Below are positions 22,911-35,500 of a DNA stretch of 64,000 nt, in pieces. This DNA comes from Melitaea cinxia. Lineage: Eukaryota > Arthropoda > Insecta > Lepidoptera > Nymphalidae. Made by a program: the position numbers and the translations under genes. The stretch is taken from assembly GCF_905220565.1 (NCBI RefSeq), contig NC_059405.1, positions 186,001-250,000 on the forward strand. Reading direction: 5' to 3'. Below the pieces are notes generated by a model. That model was given only the letters and a program-made list of their open reading frames with translations, ran no database searches and was not told the DNA's origin. Numbering within the stretch: position 1 is the stretch's first letter; every line of letters starts with the position of its first letter.

Positions 22911-23493
22911 AACCGACTTCCAAAAAATGAGGAGGTTCTCAATTCGACTGTATTTTTTTTTTATGTATGTTACATCAGAACTTTTGACCGTGTGGACCGA
23001 TTTCGACAATTTTTTTTTTTAATCGAAAGGTGGTGTGTGCCAATTGGTCCCATTTAAATTTATTTGAGATCTAACAACTACTTTTCGAGTTACGTATATC
23101 TAATAATGCGTTTATACTTGACGCTTTTTTCGTCGACCTACGTTGTATTATACCGCATAACTTTCTACTGGATGTACCGATGTTGATAATTCTTTTTTTT
23201 GTTGGAAAGGAGATATCCCAAGTTTAGTACCATGATAAGGAAACCAGGATCTGATGATGGAATCCTAGAGAAATCGAGGGAAACTCTCGAAAATCCGTAA
23301 TAACTTTTTACTGGGTGTACCGATTTTGATAATTTTTTATTTAATCGAAAGCTGATGTTTGTCATATGGTCACACATAAATTTTATCGAGATCTGATAAC
23401 TACTTTTTGAGTAATCTTTGATAACGCGTAGTTACTTGACTATTTTTTCGTCGATCTACGTTGTATTACTCGTCGATGTAATTGAAGTCGGTT
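22911..23493 (+). mobile_element. DNA-transposon-like repeat, family G
   Basis: Inverted termini AACCGACTTC / GAAGTCGGTT. Contains two copies of the 140-bp unit (GTACCGAT(G/T)TTGATAATT at 23176 and 23317). Followed by GCGAGCAAACACAATT, as at other copies, so that flank may belong to the element. Confidence 0.6.
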
Positions 23494-24200
23494 TTTTTTT
23501 CGTTTGCGAGCAAACACAATTATGTCCATCCTACGTGACATTGACGACATCATACGTGCTATTTTGGCACTATTGAGATGTTAACTGTCATCGAACGAAT
23601 AAATTTCGCAAACACGCACGCATGCACACACACACAACCGTACGTTTCCACAAACAAGTGAATGGATGATAACCGGGAGCTCACTACAATGGGCCTACAG
23701 AGGAGTAGTACAAGAAACCGTCAGACCCTTGCTTGTAGTGTAATAGATCTATTTATGTAAAAATGAATGTTTGTCTGTATGTCCTTTATAGAAACATTTG
23801 ATCATGTCATGATCTTCAGCAAAGTGTTGTGCATGAGCCCACAGGTTTCTGAGATTGTACGCCCAAAAAAATAAAATAAAAAAAGCGTAGCAACGCGCGC
23901 AGGGTACAGTTAGTATTAAATAAATAAAAAAGCATACGCGCTACGCTATGCAAAACACAAAGTATAATATTATTTATTTACCCATTTTATATTAGACTTA
24001 GTAAAACTATATTAAGTTTTTTTTACGTGATGACGTCTTCCATGAACACCAGCTGCACGCACGAAAAAGTGTTACGTTCCGCATGAGCCTGAGCGTGCAA
24101 GCGAAAGCGCGGAACAAGCTATAGAGAGGCACGATCGGCCTAAGCGTTGGCCTGTGTACATATTTTATCTATCTCTCTTCTCGCGTTACGTCAAAGCTAG

Positions 24201-24837
24201 ACCTACCCCACCCCAGCCTGAAAAATAATGATACTTGTAATAAAAAAAATACTATAATTCAACTTGAGCAGTTTGTTAACACTTTGAGCAATTAAAAATA
24301 TTGTATACATCAAAAGATATAGGAGTTTGAAATTATTGATAAATGAATATTTTTCAACGACTTTTTGATTTTTAATTAAATAATTTAAGGTGAGCAATTT
24401 AAAAGGACAACGTAGTTGAATTGAGCTATTGAAAATCTATCGATTAGTATTTTTTTTATTACATCATTACAGCCTTTACAGTCCACTACTGGACATAGGC
24501 CTCCACAAGTTTACGCCAAAAATAACGTGAACTCATATGTTTTGCCCATAGTCACAACGCTGGGCAGGCGGGTTGGTGACCGCAGGGCTGGCTTTGTCGC
24601 ACCGAAGACGCTGCTGCCCGTCTTCGGCCTGTATATTTCAAAGGCAGCAGTTGGATGGTTATCCCGCCATCGGTCGGCTTTTCAAGTTCCAAGGTGGTAG
24701 CGGAACTATGTTATCCCTTAGTCGCCTCGTACGACACCCACGGGAAGAGAGGGGGTGGCTATATTCTTTAGTACTGTAGCCACACATTTTTTTTTAATTA
24801 CAATTATCATTATTTTGCAGGCTGGGGTGGGGTAGGT
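24201..24837. mobile_element. Foldback element with GC-rich termini, split by a SINE
   Basis: Ends ACCTACCCCACCCCAGCCTG and CAGGCTGGGGTGGGGTAGGT are exact inverted repeats. CAAAGCTAG flanks both sides (24192-24200 and 24838-24846), a 9-bp target duplication. A 9-bp duplication suggests a Mutator-like origin, but no transposase is visible. A minus-strand family D SINE (24461-24786) sits inside. A sister copy is at 48854-49604. Confidence 0.75.
24461..24786 (-). repeat. SINE-like repeat, family D, nested
   Basis: The minus strand reads the family landmarks GCCACCCCCTCTCTTCC through GGAGGCCTATGTCCAGTAG, ending in GATGATGT-type tail. It interrupts the foldback element at 24201-24837 and is thus younger than it. 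Confidence 0.7.
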
Positions 24838-25667
24838 CAAAGCTAGCAGTTCGAAATGATTCAGTGACAATAATTCAATTCAATTCATAAAAGTATGCAA
24901 TTCGTCATCAATGTTTCTTTATGACGATATTTGTTTATTTATCGCGTAAAATTATCGTCCGTAAACTGATTTTACAGACAAACAATTTTTTTTTTGTACT
25001 AACATTTCAACGCGGGGTTCTCAGAAAGTCAGGTTTACTTGTTTTTCCTTATTTTGCCCAAAATTTTCCGTTTTCAAATGTGGCAGTTGACATCACGTTG
25101 CCCGAGCCTGATTGTTGAGGAAGGTAGGGACGGAACAGACATTTGAACATTTTAGTGTTATTAAGCTGCAAAGCAGGAAAAATGTTGTAATATATCATAT
25201 TTAGTTCATAAAAAGTTTCCCAAGTGAGGTTCAGTTTTTATATACTATTTTAATTTTTTTATCAAACAAAAATAAATCAATCTCTTCAACGTGACTAAAA
25301 TCTTCAAAAGTATATGTTAAAATAATAATTTTATTGTAATAGTGTGTTCTTACGACAAATATTTTTCATCGATAAAAAAAACAAACACCTCTTGTTAGTT
25401 TTTAAGTTTTTACTTACAAACACCACTCCCCACTCCATTATAATATCACAAAATACTTTACAATGTATTGGCGCGAAAATGAGAAAACATAATAAAATAA
25501 AAATGACAGATTCCAAATTCAAAAGTAATATTATGTTTATTTTTATTTATATAACAGTATTTATGGCCAGACTATGTATATATACATCACGCTACGACCA
25601 ATCAATGGAGTATTATTGAATAATGTTACGAAAGAGAGCTAGGCCAGTACTATTACTAGATATATTA

Positions 25668-25871
25668 TCTTATATATAAAATTCTCGTGTCACAATGTTA
25701 GTTACAATACTCCTCCGAAACGGCTGAACCGATTTTTATGAAATTTTGTGTGCATATCGGGCAGGTCTGAGAATCGGCCAACATCTATTTTTCATACCCC
25801 TAAGTTATAAGGGGGGGAGATTAAGGGGTTTATACCATATATGGCAAAACAACGTTTGTGGGGTCACCTAG
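25668..25871 (+). mobile_element. Lep1-like Helitron
   Basis: Starts TCTTATATATAAAATTCTCG and ends GGCAAAACAACGTTTGTGGG followed by GTCACCTAG. A much more diverged relative (CTCCGAAACAGCTTGACCG at about 25917) follows directly, to about 26050. Confidence 0.7.
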
Positions 25872-26427
25872 AAATATATAAAACAGTTAGCAGTCACAGT
25901 GTTAGGGTCCAAACTCCTCCGAAACAGCTTGACCGATTCTTATGTAATTTTTTGTGCATATTTGATACGTTTGAGAATCGGTCGTAATATCCCTATCTAT
26001 CTAATCGTCTATTTTTTAAACCCCTAACAAACTTTTGCGAACCCCAAATTTTTTTTTTTTTTTTATTATAATTTTGCATAAAAAATGCCTCTAAATTTTC
26101 ATAATAGATATGGCAATGCAGATGCCAATAACTTGCGTTTTTTTTTTTAATATACAACTCCGCTTATGTTTTGGAATGAAAATCTATTTGAAAATCACAT
26201 CAACTTTATATAAAGTAAATACGGCATGTTGAGCGGGTTAGGTACAGACATAAAATCGTTAAAAAGTGTATTATTTGTAAAATTTTTGGTTTTTCACAAT
26301 TTTTTTTTGAATATTTTCTATATACGGAATTGAACACATTACGCATTGAGATGCAATGAGAGAATGACATTATTACTGTGTACTTTGTTATTTTTTTCTT
26401 TAGTATTAATTATTCCCTTGCGTAACA

Positions 26428-26461
26428 TATATAAGTAGAATTTGACGGACAGGGCTTCAGT
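26428..26461 (+). promoter_or_regulatory. TATA box and initiator of the takeout-like gene
   Basis: TATATAAG at 26428-26435 and the arthropod initiator TCAGT at 26457-26461 are spaced so that the first T of the TATA box is 31 nt before the initiator A at 26459. This is the canonical distance. It predicts transcription start at 26459 and a 69-nt 5' UTR before the ATG at 26528. Confidence 0.7.
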
Positions 26462-26527
26462 CGTTTGACGTCCACGCACAGAGAAACATTCAATTTATTG
26501 TATATTATTTTTAAGATTTATATCAAA

Positions 26528-26594
26528 ATGCGTGTGTCGTTGTGCGTATTATCGGTAGCCTGTTTTATAGCTGGTGCTTGCGCAGGAAAGCTAC
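26528..26594 (+). CDS. Takeout-like gene, exon 1 (signal peptide)
   Basis: Encodes 22 residues, nearly all a hydrophobic secretion signal (VSLCVLSVACFIAGACAG), and the first base of a split proline codon. Donor CTAC|GTGAGT. The ATG is the first after the predicted transcription start and has an A-rich context (TCAAAATG). Confidence 0.85.
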
Positions 26595-29500
26595 GTGAGT
26601 ATAATTATTTATGTATAACATAGTTTTTTGTATTAAATAATAAAAAAAATAATATTTATATATGAGATAAAATACTTATTTATTAAATTATAATAAATAG
26701 TGGTAGTTATATTTGAATATACAGAAAAAGACAGAATAGAGAAGAAGCAGTAATTCACGTTAATTAATTGTAAATACTTTCTCTTTTTTTTTGTTTTTGG
26801 TTTAAAACAGAATACTAAAATAAAACATTTATTGATTTTTTTTTTCTAATTCAAATAAGTGTTTTTTTAATATTAAAAAATTTTTATTATTATTTTTTTT
26901 TACTTTTAAATAATAATTGTTATAATAATTATTGTTTTTTTATTTTTTTATTACTCACATATTATAAAGTAAGCTGAAGTTAAGAGGTTAGGAAAAGTAC
27001 TTCACTTGTCCTTAGTTAACTTATATTGGACTGACATTTATAATTACTTTACAATATGGCTACAACTTAATAACTTTTTCATTTTAATATATTCAATGAT
27101 ATTAAGGAACTGAAATATGAAATCTTTTTCAACAGTTAACCCCTTTATAAATAACTAGCCAAGCCCCGCGCGTAATATACACGCGTTAATTTGAGGTAAA
27201 AACTAGCCTATGGCCTTCCTCGGTGAATGGGCTACCCAGCACAAAAGTAATTTTAGGCTGTCCAGCACAAAAGCTATTTTTTTTTAATTCGAACCGGTAT
27301 TTCTTGAGATTAGCGCGTTTAAGCAAACAAACAAAATTAGGTAAAGGAATATTAGGCTAATTGACATTTAGTAGAAATATTAAATCTAAAGTGTGATTAA
27401 ATTTATTACAATTATTTTTTTTCTTCTGATACCAAAGATATCTAAACCCTAAATACCTTTATGAAAAAATTGAATGTTTCGTAACTTCTCGTAATGGTCA
27501 TATATACACACTAGTTGTCGCCTAGTGGTCGAAATTCGACCATAATTAAAAAATGTAATTGAAAAAAAAATAATAAAAATAAAGAACCTTTTTTAAAAAA
27601 ATTCAATTTGACATCAGACTTTAACAATAAACAATTATGGAGAATTAAGGAGTATGTACATGCGTGTGTGTGTCAAATACGTGGTAATGTGTGTAATGTT
27701 TTTTTTTTAATTAATTTAATGTATAATTTATAAATAAATATTATTATTCTGCAATCCTCTATATAAACTATAAGTGTGCGAAATTTCATACTCCTCCGTC
27801 CGCACAATTTCCATAAAAAGGGGTACAAAGTTTTTGCTTCACATATTAATATATAGATATATATTAGAAGAAATACTTGCATTATACGCTGCTATCCATA
27901 CGCATTCCTTAACTTTGTTTTAAAACAAGTAATTTAAATGTTTCATGAATACCTAAACTTTATTCATTATTTTATTTGAAAGTGAAAGTACGAAGTTTCT
28001 TACTGATTCTTCATCGCAGAATCTACATTTCTGAATCGAAGTTAGCTTCACATCAAACACAATTAAATTAACAAACACTAATCATTACATAGTATAAGAC
28101 AAAGTCACTTCCCGCTGTCTGTATGTATATTTAAAACTACGCAACGGATTTTGATGCGGTATTCTTTAATAAATATGCTGAGATATTTAAAACTACGCAA
28201 CGGGTTTTGATGCGGATTTCTTTAGTAAATAGAGTGATTCCAGAGGAAGGTTTATATGTGTAATATATGCATAATGTAGTTTAGGAACACTGATAGTTTT
28301 AGAGGTTTCTAATGTGATGTCGTAAATAAACACATTGTTTTACGTTTACTTTACTAATATTTATTTTATATTTTATAATTATAATTTGTAAAATGACAAT
28401 TCAAAAGTGCTTGTCTACGTGGATATAAAGGTTACTGATTTTATATGATATTGACTCCGAAGCTTACACAAATATATATAAGTAGGAGGTTCAATGTCAG
28501 CCCTTGGTACTCACGAAGGTTTACACCGCTACATCCGTGTTTAATTTAATTCTGACAAAGATCACGGCTTCTGAGATTTTCAACAGTTGCGCTACTTTTG
28601 GACGTGGAAATATATTAAACCGACTCCAAGGAATATTAGGCTAATTGACTTTTAGTTATTTTCTGTTATTGCGTTACTTCTACTATTCTTACTACTACTA
28701 TTATATATTTTTCTGGATTTTTTTTCAAAATTACTGTATTAATTTGAATTTCTTATTCTAATTGCCGGCGAGGAAATCGTTAATTATAATTTTTAAATAT
28801 CATCTGTACATTTTTTACTGACATAATTTTCATCATCGTCGGTAAATTAATATTTAAAAAATATAAAATATATGTGAAATGTATTATAAATACTCACGTA
28901 TATTTATATCATCTCGAAGGGATTCACAAGCTCCAAACTTATACGTAAAAACTATCAAACTAAGGTAATTAAACAGTAATAGGATAGGTACTCAAAATAT
29001 ATATGAAGTTTTCATGAAAAGAATCCAAAGACAACTTTTCCTGTTTTTTATTAACATTAACGATAAGATACAATCGTGTTTAAAACATATATTTATACTA
29101 GCTGTGCCCGCGGCTTCGCCCGCGTTGAAATCAGTATGACACAAAGTTTTTCCGGCAAACTTCCAGTGAAACTCTCATCATAATCGGCTTAGCCGTTCCA
29201 TAAGCCTTCCTCTTGAAGCCCTCTCTCCATTGATGAAACCGCATGAAAATCCGTTCCGTAGATTTTGAGGGAATCGATCACATACACTTTTGGGGACTTT
29301 GTTTTATAATACACTAACTGTTGCCCGCGACTACGTGCGCGTGAAGCGCGCGTCGCGTTTAACAAAATGGTTCGTTGAATTCGTCAGAATTGTGGTATGA
29401 AATAATGTAGTAATAATGTAGTATTGTAGTGTAAATATGTTTAACTATACTGCATGCAATTCAGTTTTTAATATGGTTCTACGTAACTATATGTCACAGA

Positions 29501-32500
29501 GTAGCGTAACGCACGCTCCTCCGTGACTCCGTGAAGACAGGGTTAAATAAAAAGTATTCTAGTAACGTAAAGGTTGGATATTGTAAAAATATATATATTT
29601 TTTTTTGTACTACTTATAAGTGATCAATATAAATGTTTCTTGAACACATAGGGTTGCAACGCGGTTATTTTGCTTTAAACCGACCCTGCTGTATAAGTTT
29701 CATACAAACTATCAACCCCAATTAAACCCCCATAGCGGTGGAATATCGCAAAATCCGTTCTTAGCGGACGTCTATTAATTATAATCTACCTCCCTGCCAA
29801 ATTTCATCTTTGTCCATCCTGGATGAATGGACCATCCAGCAGTTTTTGAGTTCTCGTGATGAGTGAGTCAGTGATCTTTCTCTTTTATATATATAGATTA
29901 CAATGCATTATTTGAACACCTTCTCACCATGTATAGAGCATACATTTTAAATTTCAAGTCTCTTACTTCAAAAACATAGGACTTTTATATAAACTTCCAA
30001 GCCCCGTTTTACCCTTTTAAGGGTTGAGTTTCGTAAAATTGGTTCTTAGCAGATGTCTACGCTTTATAAGAAACCTACCTGACAAATTTTAAGTTTATAA
30101 CTGTTATAGTTTCGGAGATTTCGTGATGAGTGAGTCAACCTACCATCCCCCGTTTTAACCCCAAAAAGGAGTTGATTTCTAAAGATACATTATTTGGATA
30201 CCTTTTTACTATCTATACATACATTTTAAATTTCAAATCTCTTACTTCAAAAACATAGGACTTTCATACAAAGTTCCAACCCCCGTTTTACCCTTTTAAG
30301 GGTCGAATTACGTTAAATCAGTTCTTAGAATATGACTACGCTTTATATGGAACCTACCTGCCGAATGTCAAATTTGTAGCTGTTATAGTTTCGGAGATTT
30401 CGTGATAAGTGGGTCAACGTAACATCCCCCGTTTTAACCCCAAAAGGGAGTTGATTTCTAAGAAACATTATTTGGGCACCTTGTTACCATCTATAGAGCA
30501 TACATTTTAAATTTCAAGTCTCTTACTTCAAAAACATGGGACTTTCATACAAACTTCCAACCCCCGTTTTACCCTCTTAGGGGTCGAGTTTCGTCAAATC
30601 CATTCTTAACAATAGATTACGCCCTATAAGGAGCCTACCTGCTAAATTTCAAGTTTGTAAGCATTATAGTTTCGGAGATTTCGTGATTAGTGAATCAACG
30701 TAACATCCCCCGTTTTAACCCCAAAATGGAGTTGATTTCTAAAGATACATTATTTGAACACCTTGTTACCATCTATAGAGCATACATTTTAAATTTCAAA
30801 TCTCTTACTTCAAAAACATAGGACTTTCATACAAAGTTCCAACCCCCATTTTACCCCTTTAAGGGTCGAATTACGTTAAATCAGTTCTTAGAATATGACT
30901 ACGCTTTATATGGAACCTACCTGCCAAATGTCAAATTTGTAGCTGTTATAGTTTCGGAGATTTCGTGATGAGTGGGTCAACGTAACATCCCCCGTTTTAA
31001 CCCCAAAAGGGAGTTGATTTCTAAGAAACATTATTTGGGCACCTTGTTACCATCTATAGAGCATACATTTTAAATTTCAAGTCTCTTACTTCAAAAACAT
31101 GGGACTTTCATACAAACTTCCAACCCCCGTTTTACCCTCTTAGGGGTCGAGTTTCGTCAAATCCATTCTTAGCAATAGATTACGCCCTATAAGGAGCCTA
31201 CCTGCTAAATTTCAAGTTTGTAAGCATTATAGTTTCGGAGATTTCGTGATTAGTGAGTCAACGTAACATCCCCCGTTTTAACCCCAAAAGGGAGTTGATT
31301 TCTAAAGATACATTATTTGAACACCTTGTTACCATCCATAGAGCATACATTTAAATTTCAAGTCTCTTACGTCAAAAACATGGGACTCTCATACAAACTT
31401 CCAACCCCCATTTTACCCCCTTAGGGGTTGAGTTTCGTAAAATCCGTTCTTAGCGGATGTCTACTTCCTATAAGGAGCCTACCTGCCAAATTTCAAGTTT
31501 GTCGGTGTTATAGTTTCGGAGATTTCGTGATGAATGACCTTTCGCGTTTATATATATTATAGATTTAGCTCCAAAAGCATAACCTCGTGAAAACAAAATA
31601 TCAGAATCAGCTAAAAATCAACAGCAATGAACAGCATTACCTCAATCATCCTAGATGATAAGACCTATTTTCAGCAGTTGAATGTTTGTACCTCTTACAT
31701 TATTAAAACATAAAAAAAATCACTTTCTACTCAACTAAAAATAAACCGAGCTAAAATTTCGTGTTCTAATAATTAAAATTACAAAAAAAAAAAAACGAAA
31801 CAAAAACTTGCTTCTCTTTCGCTTTCTACGCATCTTACGATTACTAGCAGGAGAGGTAATAAAACAGTTATTACGTTAAGAAAATATAAAGAATTCAATT
31901 TAAACATCCGGTTCGGTGCTAATAAAAAGAACTAAAACGTTTATTACGACAGCAGCAATCACAGTCATCATCATCTCATCTTTATTACGTATAATTAGAT
32001 AGTGTAAATGACCTCTTAGATACTAGAACACATGCAAAAGTTTGGACTAATGTTTGTCACTTAATCTTGATAGAACGGGTGATTTGATGTTGATGTAAGG
32101 CACAGAGATAGGTGAAAGAAAGAAAGAGGAAAGAAAAAAAATATTTTTATTTAGGACATCACAAATATTGCAGACTTAATGACTAAAATATTAATACAAA
32201 AGAAATTATAAAATAAAAAGATGAATACAGATCATAAAAAAATTATATAAATCTAAATTACAAAGAGATCAAAACGTAAAAAACTAAAAAGAAGAAAAAA
32301 AGATAATCCAATTCAAAATTAAATAATTAAAAAAATGTTTAAAATGTCTGCAACTGTGTGTTGTGCCCCAAAAAGGTGTATCGTTTAGGTGGTAGGTATT
32401 TAGTCTGGAATAGAACCAAACATAGTTAATCGTGTTTGCTCGTGGATGAAAAAAAAAGTATGTGTGTGTAACTCCCACACATGGACACAGTGACACTTCT

Positions 32501-35500
32501 GAAAAGTAGCCTACGGGTGAATTTTTTAACCGAGAATATAAAATACGGTGTAATGTATTCTATCTCAATTTACATTAACAAGTAATACGACGTTGGTAGT
32601 CGAAAAATAGTCAATTAAATTCGCATTATCAGGGATAACTCAAAAAGTACTCGTCAGATCTTGATTAGGTTTAAATGGTTACTACACGACACACACCAGC
32701 TATTGGTTAAAAGTACAGATGAATTGATAACCTTTTTTTTGGAAGTCAGTGAAAATATACTACTTCCGTGGGGTAGTTCGTTTTTATTCCAAAGTAAGGT
32801 AACAACAACATTTTCTGTGGTATAATGATAATAATTTATTTTAAGGTTCGGGCGGTTTATAATAAATTATAAGTGATTATTTCGCGCCCCCTGTTTAATA
32901 TTATAATTTTTAATTTATTCATTTAAGTTTACCAGCACTTTTACAAATAGTTAATACTACGACAAATATAACAGGTAATGTTGGAAAATTGTAAATCTAT
33001 AAACAGACTGCTGTGTGGTTACGGCAGTAAAGAATATAACCACCCCCTCTTTTCCCGTGGATGTCGTAACGATGGTGACTAAGGGACTACCACCTTGGAA
33101 TTTAAAAAGCCAACTGATGGTGGGATAACCATCCAACTACTGGCTTTGAAATACACAGGCAGAAGACGGGCAGCAGAGTCTTCGGTGCGACAAAGCCAGC
33201 CCTGCGGTCACCAACCCGTCAGCCCAGCGTGGTGACTATGGGCAAAACACCCGAGTTCACGCCATTTTTGCACGAAATTGGAGAGGCCTATGTCCAGCAG
33301 TGGACTGCGATAGGCTGAAGTGTGATACATCTTTTAACTTCATTTTAATTCACTTGAAACTTAATATAGTTATTGAAATATCTACGTTAATAATTAGTCT
33401 AATTATTTTCTTGTTAGACAAGTCTAAGCGGGAGGGGTGGCTAAGCAATGAAATTGTTTTATAATTCATACAAGTGAAAACGCGTGAGGTCCATTACTTA
33501 TAAAAATGTTGAATTTATTTATTTAAAAGAAGGCTCCTAACAGAGCATAGAATAAAAACAATGATCAATAATATACAGTTGTGTCATTAATAATTGCTGC
33601 TCTAATTAGGTACTTGCAAAGTTGCATTCATACTTTTAATTCTTTTTTAGTTTAGTTACAGGTATTTTGTTCAAATTGATGATGTCAACCCGTTATTCTT
33701 TACACATATCTACTTGAATCTAATCTTGAGGCTAATTTCGTTTTGAAAAAATTCGCAATAGTACAAGAAAGGCTTAAAATATGTGTGCGGGGTAAGAAAA
33801 TATGAAGAAATTGCAGGGAAAGTAGTCAAAGTATCAATTTTATATACCCATACAAACTGTTCGTACATGTCAAATGTCAACGCAGAGTGCATTGACATTT
33901 GCGTGCAAAAAATTGTAAATTGGCATGTACGGTTCCGATAAAGGACCTTTTAAACAACGCCATCTATCGGAACACAATAGGGTTCCCATAGGCTTTATTT
34001 TATCCGTTTATTTACCATTTGATATGGTATTGATCTTTTTTAGACTAGTAAGCCTTATTTGAACCTATTAAGATAGTCGATCTGAAGGAGTGAACTACAG
34101 TCGTGCTTCGGAGCTGTTTAATTAAATACGAAGTTCGCCGAGTCAGCTAGCCAATAATAAAACTTTATGTATCGTAAATCAAAACGAACAATAACAGTAT
34201 ATATGCATTTGATGTGTTATACGTAGGTTTATGTTTACTATTGTTACGTTAGTGACCATTATTTCTGCTAACAAGTAATTCTTTGCTCAAACTCAACATA
34301 GTTTTAACAACTATGTATTCATCTATTAAAACCTTCATAATATAGACATTCCGAGTCGTGCTTGTATGGCGATGAGTTAATATTTACAATTTATACGTTA
34401 GAACAAACAAAATATAATAGTAAAATCTTGTACATTTTTGCGTATAACTAAGTCACTGGAAATAGCGAACAAACGATCTTCAAGTCCTTTTAGGATTTGT
34501 TGTAATGTAGGTTAGTTTCTCTTTCTATTCAACTTTCTATCTCTACCCTCCTCTCTGATGTTCCTCAGGGCGCGTTTCATCTCTACTACTCCTCGCGTTA
34601 TTGATCAATTCTGACTCATATAATCTTATTTCGTCCTACCTCATCAGTAGATTATGCAAATGATTTACAAATTTATTTTCAAGCTGTTGTCCCTGAGGTG
34701 ACTGAAGCTATAGCTGTAATTATTGCTGATCTTGCTCGTATGATTGATTGGAGCCGTATAATCGGACTGGCAGTTAATCACGATAAAACTCAATTCTCAA
34801 TAATAGGCAGCATTAGGAGGATAGCGGGGCTTGATGGGTCTACACTTCTCAGTATATATTTTGATGGTACATTTATTCTTTTTAGTAAAACTGTTAAGAA
34901 CTTAAGAATATATATAGAGAGCGACGTTTTTTTGGACCAGTAAGAAGTCGCAAACTCTTTGCATCTGCTGCGTGCTTATAAAGACTACGATACCTTTCGT
35001 TTGTTTCTAAAAAGTTATAAATATCTAATCGAACGCCTGCGTAACTTTTGCGTCCGATTTTTTTTTTTGGCCTCCGTAAATTTTATGATATCTCAGAATT
35101 TCCTAATAACCTCAGATGGCTGGTTAATCTTCGCAGGAATACTCACATCCTTTCACATCTTTGTAAAGTTTTATTTAACCCCTCAACGCCATTCTATCTT
35201 CAAAACCATTTCTTGATTCTAGGTGAGCCACGAGGGATCCCTCAGATCAGATCATCAGAGAATTTAACGCTTAAAATTCGACAACGCCTTGGCACAGCGG
35301 TCATAGAACTGGGTCAAGTTGCGCTTGCGGTCGCGTGTTCGATCCCCGTTCATGACGTACATTTTGTATTGGCCACGTTTGTTTGTATGACCATGTGTAA
35401 GCAAGTGTTTGTCGTGGTCGGGACGTTTGTGATTGTGTCTTGTGTATGTTTCCGGACCTCAGACACAGGAGAAAACCCTACAGGGAACCGTTGGATTTGA

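Noticed and set aside
29098..31563. CRISPR-like array
   Set aside because: Units are 280 bp and fully similar along their length, with no short repeat/unique spacer pattern; the DNA is eukaryotic.
34959..35500. 150-codon plus-strand frame at 35048-35500 as a separate gene
   Set aside because: First half reads the decayed LINE C-terminus, second half crosses the tRNA-type SINE; an accidental fusion.
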